Below the pieces are notes generated by a model that searched no databases, was not told the origin of the DNA, and saw nothing but the letters and a program-made list of their open reading frames with translations. A DNA stretch of 64,000 nucleotides from Devosia equisanguinis (GTDB lineage: Bacteria; Pseudomonadota; Alphaproteobacteria; Rhizobiales; Devosiaceae). This document shows positions 53,142 through 62,144 of the stretch, one piece after another; position 1 is the first letter of the stretch; each line of letters starts with the position of its first letter. A program made the translations under genes and the position numbers. Where the stretch lies: contig NZ_UZWD01000038.1 of assembly GCF_900631955.1 (NCBI RefSeq), positions 1 to 64,000 of the forward strand, given 5' to 3'.

Positions 53142-54311
53142 TTGGCTTTTGTTCGTCGCTTGCTAGTTGCCCTGATGCTCGTTCTCGCCGGCCTGGTGCC
53201 AGCCTGGGCAACGCCGCTGCTTCTGGCGGACCGGGCAACGCTGGACGTGCTCTATGCAGAGGATGCGGGTCTACCCTGGCACCCGGCATCGCTGACCAAA
53301 CTGATGACTGCCTATGTGGCTTTCGAGGAAATTGCTGCCGGCAATGTGACGCTCGACACGCCGGTGACCATTTCGCGCAAGGCGTTCAACCTGGCGCCGA
53401 GCAAGTCGGGTCTGCCGGTGGACAGCGCCATTACCCTCAAGGACGCGCTCTATATCCTCATCGTCAAGTCGGCCAATGACGTTGCCATGGCGATTGCCGA
53501 GACGGTGGGCGGCAATGAGGCCAATTTCGTCGCGAAGATGAATGACGTGGCGCGGCGCATGGGGCTGACCGGCACGCATTACACCAATCCGCATGGCCTG
53601 CACGATCCGGCGCAGGTGACCACAGCGCGCGACCTGGCGATCCTGGCGCTCTATATCGAGCAGAGCTTTCCGCAATATATGCCGATGTTTTCGACCAGCG
53701 TGGTCAATCTGGGCAAGGCGAAGCTGGAATCCAACAATGGCCTGCTCAAGAGCTTTGCCGGCGCCAATGGCATGAAGACCGGCTATGTCTGTGCCTCTGG
53801 GCTCAATATCGTGGCTACGGTGGACCGCAACGGCCGCCGACTTCTCGCCGTGGTGCTGGGCGGGTCATCTGGACGCGAGCGCAATGAGCGTGCCGCCGAT
53901 CTGTTTCTCAAGGGGCTTTCGGGTCAGTTGCGACCCAATGGGCAGACCTTGCTGACGCTCGGCAATGCTGTCGGGGCGGCGCCGACCGATATGCGGTCGT
54001 TGATCTGCGGCAAGGATGCGGCGACTTATGTGAAGGCGCAGGAAGCGGCATTTCCGATGGGTCTCAAGGACCAGCCGAGCTTCCTGACCGACCAGGTCGC
54101 CGAGCGCGCGTATACCGCAGTCGACCTGGGCCGGATACGCACCGGCATTGCCTTGCCGCGTCCGCGGCCGCCACACGTGCCGCAATTCTCCATGCCGACC
54201 GTGGCGGACAATGTAACACCTGCGCCGGATGCGACGCTGCGTCCCGGTATTCCGGTTTCTGCCGGGGTGATGATCCCGTACCCGATGCCGCGGCCGAGTT
54301 TCCGGCCGTAG
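53142..54311 (+). CDS. D-alanyl-D-alanine carboxypeptidase (low-molecular-mass PBP)
   Basis: Trims the terminal D-Ala of peptidoglycan side chains, 389 residues. A signal peptide (FVRRLLVALMLVLAGLVPAW) precedes the peptidase S11 domain with SxxK in ASLTKLMTAY near residue 51, SxN in VKSANDVAMA near 108 and KTG in NGMKTGYVCASGL near 211. The C-terminal part is Pro-rich (LPRPRPPHVPQF) and lacks an obvious membrane amphipathic helix. No ATG fits the signal peptide well; TTG at 53142 is used, with an ATG 11 codons later as alternative. It converges with tusA, four bases apart. Confidence 0.9.
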   Translation: MAFVRRLLVALMLVLAGLVPAWATPLLLADRATLDVLYAEDAGLPWHPASLTKLMTAYVAFEEIAAGNVTLDTPVTISRKAFNLAPSKSGLPVDSAITLKDALYILIVKSANDVAMAIAETVGGNEANFVAKMNDVARRMGLTGTHYTNPHGLHDPAQVTTARDLAILALYIEQSFPQYMPMFSTSVVNLGKAKLESNNGLLKSFAGANGMKTGYVCASGLNIVATVDRNGRRLLAVVLGGSSGRERNERAADLFLKGLSGQLRPNGQTLLTLGNAVGAAPTDMRSLICGKDAATYVKAQEAAFPMGLKDQPSFLTDQVAERAYTAVDLGRIRTGIALPRPRPPHVPQFSMPTVADNVTPAPDATLRPGIPVSAGVMIPYPMPRPSFRP

Positions 54312-54315
54312 GCGA

Positions 54316-54573
54316 TCAGTTCGACTTCCGGATGCTGAAGGCCATGACGCCTTCGGCATCGATGTCGATGGCGCAGGCATAGCCGTTCTGACGGCAAAAA
54401 AGCGGGATATCGATCTTGGCCATGGGATCGGTAGCCAGCACGATCAGCGTTGCGCCGCTGGGAAGATTGGGCAGCTGCTTTTCCATCTTGAGGACGGGCA
54501 GGGGGCATTTTAGCCCCCTGGCGTCGAGCGTTCGGGCATCAATTGCCAAGGACGAGAACCCAGTGGACGCCAT
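54316..54573 (-). CDS. TusA-family sulfurtransferase
   Basis: An 85-residue sulfur-carrier protein. The signature LDARGLKCPLPVLKMEKQL carries the persulfide-forming Cys, and the rest (GATLIVLATDPMAKIDIPLF, and the final GVMAFSIRK strand) follows the TusA/SirA fold. TusA relays sulfur for tRNA thiolation or molybdenum cofactor synthesis; which applies here is not shown. The ATG start overlaps the upstream CAP-domain gene by 35 bases; a TTG eight codons later would reduce that to 11. It converges on the carboxypeptidase gene. Confidence 0.88.
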   Translation of the reverse strand: MASTGFSSLAIDARTLDARGLKCPLPVLKMEKQLPNLPSGATLIVLATDPMAKIDIPLFCRQNGYACAIDIDAEGVMAFSIRKSN

Positions 54574-55024
54574 AGCTTGAAGTCGGATTGAAGGCCACGG
54601 CGACGCCGGCCTTGGTCGCCGGGGCGACAAGGGCGTTGGCATCGGCGGGGCTGTTGCGCCAGCCCGAGAAGGTTTCGGCGAAGGTTGCGTAGCCGGCGCT
54701 GAGCTTCATTTCGACGAGGGCCTGTGGCTTGGCGGGCGCCTGATTGGTCTGGGCATATTGGCTGGCCAGGGCCTGGGCGGTGCCATTAAGGCCGGCATCT
54801 GCAACCAGCGGCGGCATATTGCGAGTGGCCCGATAGGCGTTGACGAGGTTGATGGCCTGTTGGCTGTCGAGCACCGCATTGGGCTGGTCCATGCGGGCGC
54901 TGAGGGCCGGTGTCAGCGCACCGGCGGACGAGGCGCCACCACCGAATGAGGAACAGCCGGCGAGAGCCACGACGGATGCCAGCGCCATTGCGGACACGGC
55001 CAGAATTTTGCGGGAGGAAAGCAT
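54539..55024 (-). CDS. CAP-domain lipoprotein
   Basis: A 161-residue exported protein. The signal sequence ends in the lipobox ALAGC (MLSSRKILAVSAMALASVVA then LAGCSS), so Cys25 is probably lipidated. The mature part is a small CAP/SCP domain: AINLVNAYRATRNMPPLVAD, LNGTAQALASQYAQTNQAPA, and the closing HWVLVLGN. The usual catalytic-looking His residues of the larger CAP proteins are only partly present. AAGGATAAAG precedes the ATG. These proteins bind or act on envelope lipids or glycans in some bacteria; the role here is unknown. It lies downstream of the nadE operon, beyond a hairpin. Confidence 0.85.
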   Translation of the reverse strand: MLSSRKILAVSAMALASVVALAGCSSFGGGASSAGALTPALSARMDQPNAVLDSQQAINLVNAYRATRNMPPLVADAGLNGTAQALASQYAQTNQAPAKPQALVEMKLSAGYATFAETFSGWRNSPADANALVAPATKAGVAVAFNPTSSYGVHWVLVLGN

Positions 55025-55089
55025 CTTTATCCTTTTCAATCCATCCGAGCCCCGCCCGCCCTCTAGCATGCCGAGCCTAGTGACCGGTT

Positions 55090-55113
55090 AACGGGAGGAT
55101 AAAGCCTCCCGTT
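55090..55113 (-). terminator. Hairpin ending the nadE operon
   Basis: AACGGGAGG and CCTCCCGTT are perfect nine-base arms around ATAAAG, six bases after the nadE stop on the minus strand. It lacks a long T-run (only TT follows), so termination may be partial. Confidence 0.55.
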
Positions 55114-55119
55114 CCGAGA

Positions 55120-56112
55120 TCAGTGGATTTCGGCGACCGGCTCCACGAGCAGTGGCGCCAGATGCAGGTAGCGCGTGGTCCGGCGCTTGGCCTGAATGCC
55201 CTGCCAGGCCAGTTCGACCTGGGCCGGGGTCAGTTCGGCCGCAATTGCTACAGCCTCGGCGGAAAGGCCATGATTGAGGCCATAGAGGCACAGATCCATC
55301 TTCTGGTACGGCAGGGCGAAGTAGAACTCTTCCTGCGTCTGGGCCAGCGAATAGGTGTCGGTGGTCGGCAAGCGTTGGCAGATCTCGGCGGGGACGCCGA
55401 GATGGCGGGCCAGCTGATAGACCTGGCTCTTGTAGAGATGGGCAATCGGCTTGATATCGGCAGCGCCGTCGCCGTTCTTGACGAAGAAGCCCTGATCGTA
55501 TTCGAGCCGGTTGGGGGTGCCAATCACGGCGAAATTGAGCCGGTCGGCGTGGAAGTATTCGACCTGCTTGCGCAGGCGCTGCTTCATATTGGTGGCGGCA
55601 ACCACGGTGCGATAGACATCGGCGGGCATACGCACCCGCTGGATTTCACCGCTTGGCGACTGCACCACCAGGGTCGAGAAGCCGATCGCCTGCTGTTCAG
55701 TGGATTGGTTAATCACCACCTTATTGCGCCAGCCAGGACCGTATTCGGGCACCAGTTTGCGAATGGCGTCGTCGCGGCGGGCATAGCAGCCCATGGCCTC
55801 AAGGCTGGGTCCGAGGTTCTCGATTTCGGCCTTGATACCGAAATGGGAGGCCAGTTTCTGGCCGAGTTCCAGGCTCAGCGGATCATTGTCATTTTCCGGC
55901 ATGAAGATGCCGAAAACGCGCTCGGCGCCTAGCGCCTTGGCGGCGAGGGCGGCGCTGACGCTGGAGTCGATGCCGCCGGATATGCCGAGCACCAGACCCT
56001 GACGGTGCAGTTGAGTGCGCAGATTGGTGCGCAGGAAGGCGGAAATGCGCTGAACCTCCACCTCGGCGTCGAGGACCAGGGTTTCGGTGGATAAGGGAGG
56101 CGTCTGTGCCAT
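55120..56112 (-). CDS. nadE: NAD(+) synthetase (NadE family, ammonia-dependent form)
   Basis: A 330-residue N-type ATP pyrophosphatase that amidates deamido-NAD. The PP-loop LGISGGIDSSVSAALA is at about residue 42, with the later NGDGAADIKPIAHLYKSQVY and LPTTDTYSLAQTQEEFYF. There is no N-terminal glutaminase domain, so ammonia is the direct donor. This length and C-terminal extension (about 270-330) differ from the compact E. coli enzyme. It is the last gene of a seven-gene run, six bases after the ligase gene. It may be the cell's NAD synthetase, or an amidating paralogue serving the cluster. Confidence 0.9.
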   Translation of the reverse strand: MAQTPPLSTETLVLDAEVEVQRISAFLRTNLRTQLHRQGLVLGISGGIDSSVSAALAAKALGAERVFGIFMPENDNDPLSLELGQKLASHFGIKAEIENLGPSLEAMGCYARRDDAIRKLVPEYGPGWRNKVVINQSTEQQAIGFSTLVVQSPSGEIQRVRMPADVYRTVVAATNMKQRLRKQVEYFHADRLNFAVIGTPNRLEYDQGFFVKNGDGAADIKPIAHLYKSQVYQLARHLGVPAEICQRLPTTDTYSLAQTQEEFYFALPYQKMDLCLYGLNHGLSAEAVAIAAELTPAQVELAWQGIQAKRRTTRYLHLAPLLVEPVAEIH

Positions 56113-56118
56113 TTGGGT

Positions 56119-57639
56119 TTACTCTAGCATTGCTGCCGCCAGCCGGCGACTTGCCTTGCCTGACGGTGTACGGGGAAGGTCGTTGCGAAACAGTATCGTT
56201 TTCGGAATCATATAGTCTTCGAGGCGGCTGGCGCAGTATTTTACAATTTCGCGCTCATCGAGCTCTTGCGCGCAGACGACCATGGCGAGGATCGCCTCGC
56301 CATGCACTTCGTCGGGGACTCCGAAGACAAGCGCTTCACTGATGCCCGGAAAGGCGAGCAATACGGCCTCGACTGCGGCGGGGGCGACTTTCTCGCCGCG
56401 GGACTTGATGATCTCGTCCTTGCGGCCGATGAAATAGAGAAAGCCATCACTATCGGTGCGGAAGATATCACCGGTAAACAGCAACTTGTCCCAGGGGTGG
56501 TCGCCACTGCGCAGCGCCTTGGCGGTTTTGTCGGGGGCTTGCCAATAGCCCTGCATGACATGGGGGCCGCGCACCACCAGCTCCCCTTCGGCACCGAGCG
56601 GCAGCCGCTGGCCATCCGGGTCGACGAGGAAGACCTCGGTGTTGGGGATGGCGATTCCGACGGAGCCGATCTTGTCGAGCAGACGCTCGGGCGGCAGATA
56701 GGTGGCCCTTTTGCACTCGGTCTGGCCATACATCACATAGATGCGGATATCGGGCATCAAGGCCTTGAGCCGCTCAATATGGGGCACCGGCAGGTTGGCG
56801 GCGGCGCTGGTGATGTAGCGCAGAGTGGGGAAGGCGCCGGGGGCGAGATTATCCTGCGCCAGAATGGTGGCCACCGTGCTTGGCACCAAAGGCAGGGCGG
56901 TGACTCCCTCGGCGGCGATGGTGGCGAAAATGGACTGCGGGAAGGCAAAGCTGCGCTCGAGCACCAGAGTGGCGCCGCTGCGGACCGACATGATCAGCTG
57001 GTAGAGCCCATAGCCGTGCGACATGGGCAAGGTGTTGAGAATGACATCGTCGTCGCGGGCGTCGAGATAGGCCAGCACCGAGGCGGAGGCGGCATCGGCA
57101 TTGCCGTGGCTGATCATCACCGCCTTGGGTTCGCCGCTGGAGCCTGAGGTATAGAGCAGCATGGCGAGATCGGAATCGATGCCAGTGTTCGGCAGCGGGG
57201 ATGCGTCCTGCTGGACGACTGACTCGAGCAGATCGGCGGCAGGGAGTTTGGCCGAGGGCTTGTCCACGACGAGCGTCCCGAGCGGCACGGGCCCGACAGT
57301 CTCGACCAGGCCGGCCAGCCGGGCCTGGGTGACGAGGATGGTTGGGGTGCAGTCGCCCAGAATGGTAGCCAGACGCTCCCCCTTGGTGAGCGGAGTGATC
57401 GGCACCGCTATTGCGCCGGCCTTGAAGCAGGCGAACAGCGCCACGGCCGCCTGCCAGCTGTTGTCGAGCAGCAGCACTACGCGATCACCGCGCTTGAGGC
57501 CTTTTGACTGCCAATGCGCGGCGAGACGATCCGAGTATCGGTTGAGCGTGGCATAATCCAGCCGTTCGCCCTGCGACACGAGGGCGGTCTTGCCCGCATA
57601 CCTCCTGGTGGCGTCGGTGAGGAACGACTCGATGCGCAT
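56119..57639 (-). CDS. AMP-forming acyl/aminoacyl ligase
   Basis: A 506-residue class I adenylate-forming enzyme that activates a carboxylic acid with ATP and hands it to a thiol. Core motifs are MLLYTSGSSGEPKAVMISHG (phosphate loop), YVMYGQTECKRATYLPPERL, TGDIFRTDSDGFLYFIGRKD with the hinge, and the C-terminal catalytic Lys in RTPSGKASRR. The substrate pocket does not match a family I know. The ATG giving MRIESFLTDATRR is chosen; it lies four bases after the acyl carrier protein stop, so the carrier is the obvious acceptor. The tight order carrier-ligase-NadE suggests one pathway. Confidence 0.9.
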   Translation of the reverse strand: MRIESFLTDATRRYAGKTALVSQGERLDYATLNRYSDRLAAHWQSKGLKRGDRVVLLLDNSWQAAVALFACFKAGAIAVPITPLTKGERLATILGDCTPTILVTQARLAGLVETVGPVPLGTLVVDKPSAKLPAADLLESVVQQDASPLPNTGIDSDLAMLLYTSGSSGEPKAVMISHGNADAASASVLAYLDARDDDVILNTLPMSHGYGLYQLIMSVRSGATLVLERSFAFPQSIFATIAAEGVTALPLVPSTVATILAQDNLAPGAFPTLRYITSAAANLPVPHIERLKALMPDIRIYVMYGQTECKRATYLPPERLLDKIGSVGIAIPNTEVFLVDPDGQRLPLGAEGELVVRGPHVMQGYWQAPDKTAKALRSGDHPWDKLLFTGDIFRTDSDGFLYFIGRKDEIIKSRGEKVAPAAVEAVLLAFPGISEALVFGVPDEVHGEAILAMVVCAQELDEREIVKYCASRLEDYMIPKTILFRNDLPRTPSGKASRRLAAAMLE

Positions 57640-57643
57640 GGGG

Positions 57644-57898
57644 TCAGGCGGCCTTGCGGGCGGTGATGTAGCGGGTAATGGCCGCGATGGAGTCGAGATT
57701 GGCCGGGACGATGTCGGCGTCGGGAATTTCGAGCCCGTAGCTTTCCTCGATATAGGCGACCAGTTCGAGAACGCTGGTGGAATCCATAATGCCGTCGTCG
57801 AGCAGCGAGGCGTCATTGGCCGGTGCCACGCTAGCGTCGCCGAACAGGAATTGTTCGACGATAAAGTTCTTGATGTTTTGCTCTATGTTTTCAGTCAT
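57644..57898 (-). CDS. Acyl carrier protein, free-standing
   Basis: An 84-residue carrier. The phosphopantetheine site is the Ser of LLDDGIMDSTSVLELVAYI (Asp-Ser-Thr in place of the usual Asp-Ser-Leu), and the rest (IEESYGLEIPDADIVPANLD, SIAAITRYITARK) follows the four-helix carrier fold. It is not the housekeeping fatty-acid AcpP, which is more acidic and has a DSL site. It lies between asnB (14 bases) and the ligase gene (four bases) and is presumably loaded by that ligase after 4'-phosphopantetheinylation. Confidence 0.9.
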   Translation of the reverse strand: MTENIEQNIKNFIVEQFLFGDASVAPANDASLLDDGIMDSTSVLELVAYIEESYGLEIPDADIVPANLDSIAAITRYITARKAA

Positions 57899-57912
57899 TT
57901 GAAGCTCTTTGT

Positions 57913-59862
57913 TCAAGCCGCGCCCAAGGCACGGTATTGGGCATTTTCGATGAACTGGCGATGCCAGATTTGGGAGGAGACGACGCCGACAAAAGCGGTG
58001 TTGTCGCGAAAACTGTCGAGGCCGGAGCGCTGCGCCTTGCCGAGGAGGCCGGTGACCACCTTGGGATTGAACAGGCCTGCATGTTCCACGGCGTTGGTGG
58101 AAAGCACGGTATCGAGATAGGCCGGCTGGTGCGGGCCGACGAAGGAGGCGCTGTCGGGGGCGCGATAGGGCTGCTTGGGACGCGCGGCCACCGATGGCGG
58201 CAACAGGCGTGCGGCGACCTGGCGGAGGATGAACTTTTCGGTCATGCCGCGCAGCTTGAACTCGGGCGGCAAGGCGGCGGCGCGCTCGACCACGCGGTGA
58301 TCGAGGAAGGGAAAGCGGGCTTCGACGCCATGGGCCATGGCCACGCGATCGCCCTGCGAGGAAAGGATGTAGCGCGGCAAGAGGAAGGTGGTTTCGAGAT
58401 ATTGCGCCTGATGCAGCGGGTGCCAACGGCCAAAGCGCTGCGGCAGCTGGGCGATCATCGCGTCGACGGAATCGTAGCCGGCGAGCGCGGTCTTGAGTTC
58501 GGCGGAATAGACGAGCTTGGCCGCCGAGGTGCCCTTTATGCGGGGGCGATGCGAATGCAGCGGGTCCGCCAGGCTCTCAGGGTCGGCGCCGAAGAAGGCG
58601 GCCAGATATTCGGGCGACTGTGATTGCAGCGCCGCCATATAGGGGTAGAGGCGCTTGAACAGCAGCGGCCGAAAGCGGGAACCGGGCTGGCGCGCGGCGA
58701 AGCGGCGGACCTTGGCTTCCTTGAAGATGTCGTAGCCGCCAAACACCTCGTCGGCACCTTCGCCGGTCAGCACGACCTTGAGCCCGTTGTCCGAGACAAG
58801 GCGGGACAGGGCGAAGAGCGGCGCGGGCGCGGTGCGCAGGATCGGCGTTTCGGTGTGGGCGATAACCTCGGGGAACATGGCGCCGATATCGCCGGGGCTG
58901 CAATCGACAACAGAATGACGGGTGCCCAGGGCCGTCGCCACCTGCTCCTGCCATTTGGCTTCGCTGAATTCGGGCGTAGTGAAGGCCACCGAGAATGTAT
59001 GCAATTGCTGGGTGACATGGCGGCAGGCCAAGGCCGTGGTCAGCGAGGAATCGAGGCCGCCGGAGAGGTAGGAGCCGACCGGCACGTCAGCGCGCAGGCG
59101 AATGCGCACGGCGTCGTCGAGCAGGTCGAGAATTTCGTCGGTGGTGTGGCCGATATCTGGCTCGGCGCGGGAGTGGTCGATATCGGGGAAGTCGAGCTGC
59201 CAATAGCGTTCGAGGCGCTGGTGGCCGGCGTCAATGACCAATCGGTGGCCGGGCGGCAGTTCGACAATGTTGCGGAACATCGTCCGGGGCGGCAGGGGCG
59301 CCCAGTGGGTGAAGGTGTCGTCGAGGGCGAAGGGATCGAGTTCGGCGCGGACCTGACCAGTGGCCAGCAGCGCCTTGATCTCCGAGGCGAAGAACAGGAT
59401 GCTCTTGGCCTCGGTGTAGAAAAGCGGCCGTACGCCGATGCGATCGCGGGCCAGCAGCAGACGTTGGGCCGGCTTGTCCCAGAGCGCAAAGGCGAAATCG
59501 CCATTGATGTGATCGACGCAATTGGTGCCGTATTGGGCGTAGAGGGCAAGGATGACCTCGGTGTCCGAATGGCTGCGGAAGACGTGTCCACGCTGTTCGA
59601 GATCGCGCCGCAGTTCGACGTGGTTGAAGACCTCGCCATTATAAGAAATGACCAGCCTCTCATCGGCGCTGTGCATCGGCTGTTGGCCATCAGCGAGGCC
59701 GACAATGGAGAGGCGGCGATGCCCGAGGCCGATGCCGTGGCCCTGCCAGTGGCCGCTATCGTCGGGACCGCGATAGGCGATGGCATCGGTCATGGCCGTG
59801 AGCAGGGCAGAGCCATGGCTAGCCTCCCCCAAATGCCCGTAATAGCCGGCCAGTCCGCACAT
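57913..59862 (-). CDS. asnB: Asparagine synthase-like glutamine amidotransferase
   Basis: A 649-residue AsnB-family enzyme. The N-terminal class II glutaminase domain starts MCGLAGYYG with the catalytic Cys2 and contains RGPDDSGHW and SYNGEVFNH. The synthetase domain has the PP-loop VGSYLSGGLDSSLTTALA near residue 262 and TGEGADEVFGGYDIF. It makes an amide from glutamine-derived ammonia and an adenylated acid. In exopolysaccharide and exosortase loci AsnB homologues often act on glycan or carrier-bound acids rather than aspartate. Here it sits with a carrier and ligase, so asparagine synthesis is not its obvious role. A -10-like TATAGT lies 44 bases upstream of the start, so an internal promoter is possible. 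Confidence 0.92.
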   Translation of the reverse strand: MCGLAGYYGHLGEASHGSALLTAMTDAIAYRGPDDSGHWQGHGIGLGHRRLSIVGLADGQQPMHSADERLVISYNGEVFNHVELRRDLEQRGHVFRSHSDTEVILALYAQYGTNCVDHINGDFAFALWDKPAQRLLLARDRIGVRPLFYTEAKSILFFASEIKALLATGQVRAELDPFALDDTFTHWAPLPPRTMFRNIVELPPGHRLVIDAGHQRLERYWQLDFPDIDHSRAEPDIGHTTDEILDLLDDAVRIRLRADVPVGSYLSGGLDSSLTTALACRHVTQQLHTFSVAFTTPEFSEAKWQEQVATALGTRHSVVDCSPGDIGAMFPEVIAHTETPILRTAPAPLFALSRLVSDNGLKVVLTGEGADEVFGGYDIFKEAKVRRFAARQPGSRFRPLLFKRLYPYMAALQSQSPEYLAAFFGADPESLADPLHSHRPRIKGTSAAKLVYSAELKTALAGYDSVDAMIAQLPQRFGRWHPLHQAQYLETTFLLPRYILSSQGDRVAMAHGVEARFPFLDHRVVERAAALPPEFKLRGMTEKFILRQVAARLLPPSVAARPKQPYRAPDSASFVGPHQPAYLDTVLSTNAVEHAGLFNPKVVTGLLGKAQRSGLDSFRDNTAFVGVVSSQIWHRQFIENAQYRALGAA

Positions 59863-59946
59863 GCACTCAATCCCCCATGCCGCCGGGTTAGCAGCGGTGC
59901 GACAAACTATATCAGCACAAGTTGCCCGGCCCTTAAGGGCGCGGGG

Positions 59947-61068
59947 TCAGTCAAATCGGTCTCCGACCAGCCGGCTCCAGCGTTCGCCGACCAGTCCATT
60001 CATAAGCGCGCGGCCGGAAACGAACGTATCGACAAGCTCGGCATTGCGGCTATGCACGACGCTGCTGCTCTCGTTGACCATGAAGACACGGCGGCCCAGC
60101 AGCGCATTCATGAGGCGCGGGTCGGTGCGGCCCTGCAAGGCAATGGCGTCCCGCTCGTGCGCTTCGGCAAACAGAGCGTCCAATGCGATGCCTTCCTGGC
60201 CGGGACGGGCAAGCAGTTGCAGCAGATGGGCTGATTTTTCGCGCGTCAGGTAGTAAGCGGCGACTGCAAGGGGACGGCCGGATGCCGTGGCAACCTTGGC
60301 CAGTTGCAGGTCTCCGTGAAGGCGCTTGCTCTGCATTTCGGCCAGCATGGCGGCGCGTCCGGCGTCGGACCAGTGCGGGCGGATGTCGTAGGGTTGGGTC
60401 AGGTCCGCGGTGAGATCGAAGAAATCAGTGGGCGAAATGGGTTGGACCGAGATGCCCTTTTGTGGCGCGGTTGGGACCCAGCGGCTCCATTTGAGAGGAG
60501 CACCTGGGGCAGGTTGGCGCTTACGACTATCGACAAAGCGGGCTAGTGGCTTGGTGATCCCGAGCGGCGGCAAGCGCTTGGCGGCGAAATCCACGGCGAA
60601 GCGCGCCGGATGCAGCACCCGCAACCAAGTCATGCTGTGCTGCGGCAGTGGTACGCCGCCCTGGCTGCGCAACATGCCGAGGGTTTCGTCGCCGGCGGTT
60701 TCCGTCAGCGTGAGGTCCTGTGTTCCGGCCAGCATGGCGCGCAGCAGGCGTGCCCCGGCCAGCGGATTGGCGGCATGGTCGCGCACCATCAGGGCGCAGG
60801 CGATGGCGGCTTTATAGCTGCGGTCGGAGGTCGCCAAGTCTTGGGCAGTGACGCCGATAAAGCCTTCGACGGCATTGTCCTGTTCGAAGACCAGGGACGG
60901 TAGTGCCGGATCGGCAAAGGGACCGTCGATGAAATGTTGGCGCAGGAACTGGCGGAGATCGTTGGTTGCCGGCTTGCTCCAGGCAAGCATGATCGAGGCG
61001 AACAGGTCGGCGACAGCGTCGATATCTCTGGCCTCGATCGGGCGGATGCGGGTGGCCTGGTCACTCAC
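59947..61068 (-). CDS. GNAT-superfamily N-acyltransferase-like protein
   Basis: A 373-residue protein with two parts. The N-terminal region (about 1-130) has GNAT character: RIRPIEARDIDAVADLFAS, LVFEQDNAVEGFIGVTAQDL and a helix like GARLLRAMLAG. The C-terminal half (about 200-373) may be a second, degenerate GNAT domain (ATASGRPLAVAAYYLTREKS, ARPGQEGIALDALFAEAHER). No signal peptide or membrane segment is seen. In the cluster it could acylate an amine on a sugar or carrier-bound group, a guess from context. It lies between the glycosyltransferases and asnB with short spacers (56 and 84 bases). Confidence 0.72.
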   Translation of the reverse strand: MSDQATRIRPIEARDIDAVADLFASIMLAWSKPATNDLRQFLRQHFIDGPFADPALPSLVFEQDNAVEGFIGVTAQDLATSDRSYKAAIACALMVRDHAANPLAGARLLRAMLAGTQDLTLTETAGDETLGMLRSQGGVPLPQHSMTWLRVLHPARFAVDFAAKRLPPLGITKPLARFVDSRKRQPAPGAPLKWSRWVPTAPQKGISVQPISPTDFFDLTADLTQPYDIRPHWSDAGRAAMLAEMQSKRLHGDLQLAKVATASGRPLAVAAYYLTREKSAHLLQLLARPGQEGIALDALFAEAHERDAIALQGRTDPRLMNALLGRRVFMVNESSSVVHSRNAELVDTFVSGRALMNGLVGERWSRLVGDRFD

Positions 61069-61124
61069 GGGGGAGAGGTCCTGCTTGGAGGCGGTCGTTC
61101 ATCGAGATCTCGGGCAAGACGCGG

Positions 61125-62093
61125 CTAGGGTTTGGTGTCGGGGGCGGCGGCGAGCGGCGCATTGGCGGCCTTGTAGGGCTCGGCCGTGCTGCCGAACATG
61201 GCCGCCATGCGGCCGATGGACATGAGCGGCGGATGGCTGGCAGGCAGCCAGTGACGGCGCTGGACAAGGAGGCCGATGGCGCGCGGCAGCGACAGGCCAA
61301 GGCTCACGAGGTTCTTGAGCGCCAGCGTGGCGAGGCCGGCGGCGCCGGGGCGATATTTGCGGTCGATTGCATAGTTGATCATGCCGGTGCGCAGCGAGCG
61401 GCGCATGAGGAATTGTGCGGTGAGCCGGTCGGCCGGCACATATTCCAGCACCACGGCCTCAGACGACCAGAAGAAGTGCTTTCCCGCCTTGCGGCAGCGG
61501 GTGAAGAAATCCATGTCGCCGCCGCCGAGGAAATTGAAGCGCAGGTCGAGTTCGGGGCTTGGCAGTGTTTCGAAGACACGGCGGGAGATGAGGCAATTGC
61601 CGGAGCCATGGATCATGTCGATGGCACCGGTCGGCTGGGCAATGGAGAAGAAGAGCGGGTGTTCGGCAATGCCGGGACCGGGTGGTGTGACCATTTCGCG
61701 GTTCACCGGGCCGCCGACGATATCGGCGCCGGAGCCGTCGGCGGCGTCGACTATGGCCTGCAGCCAACCGGGCATGGCTTCTTCGTCATCGTCGATCATG
61801 AGTAGATAATCGGCGGTCGAGAAGTGCTTACGGGCCGCGCCAAAAGCAGTGTTGATGGCATGGCAGTTGCCCTGCTTGTGCTCCACCAGCACCAGTCCGG
61901 CCTCGATATCGGCCAGCAAGGTGCGAGCCACGGCCGCGCCGGCCTGACCGGCGCCGTCATTGTCGACCACGACGATTGCGAAGGCGAAATCGGTCTTCTG
62001 GGAGAGGACCGAGGTGAGAGTGCGGGCCAGCCATTCCGGACGGCGGAAGGTCGGGATGCAGACGACAGCACGGATATTTGTGTCAGCGCTCAT
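61125..62093 (-). CDS. Family 2 glycosyltransferase
   Basis: A 322-residue GT-A fold glycosyltransferase. RAVVCIPTFRRPEWLARTLT starts the nucleotide-sugar domain; LLMIDDDEEAMPGWLQAI is the metal-binding DxD region; FLGGGDMDFFTRCRKAGKHF, with the catalytic-type Asp, follows. The C-terminal part (about 230-322) has weak amphipathic helices (AIGLLVQRRHWLP) but no clear membrane span. It probably adds one sugar to a lipid- or carrier-bound acceptor at the cytoplasmic face; the sugar is not predictable. It is 51 bases downstream of another GT2 gene. Confidence 0.9.
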   Translation of the reverse strand: MSADTNIRAVVCIPTFRRPEWLARTLTSVLSQKTDFAFAIVVVDNDGAGQAGAAVARTLLADIEAGLVLVEHKQGNCHAINTAFGAARKHFSTADYLLMIDDDEEAMPGWLQAIVDAADGSGADIVGGPVNREMVTPPGPGIAEHPLFFSIAQPTGAIDMIHGSGNCLISRRVFETLPSPELDLRFNFLGGGDMDFFTRCRKAGKHFFWSSEAVVLEYVPADRLTAQFLMRRSLRTGMINYAIDRKYRPGAAGLATLALKNLVSLGLSLPRAIGLLVQRRHWLPASHPPLMSIGRMAAMFGSTAEPYKAANAPLAAAPDTKP

Positions 62094-62144
62094 GGCCTTG
62101 CCTCCTGTCGAACATTCTGCCGGAGGATTGACCGCAACATGTTG

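Noticed and set aside
54573..54642. Longer tusA start adding 23 residues
   Set aside because: The extension is Pro/Arg-rich and lies wholly inside the CAP-lipoprotein gene; the TusA fold begins after the ATG at 54573.
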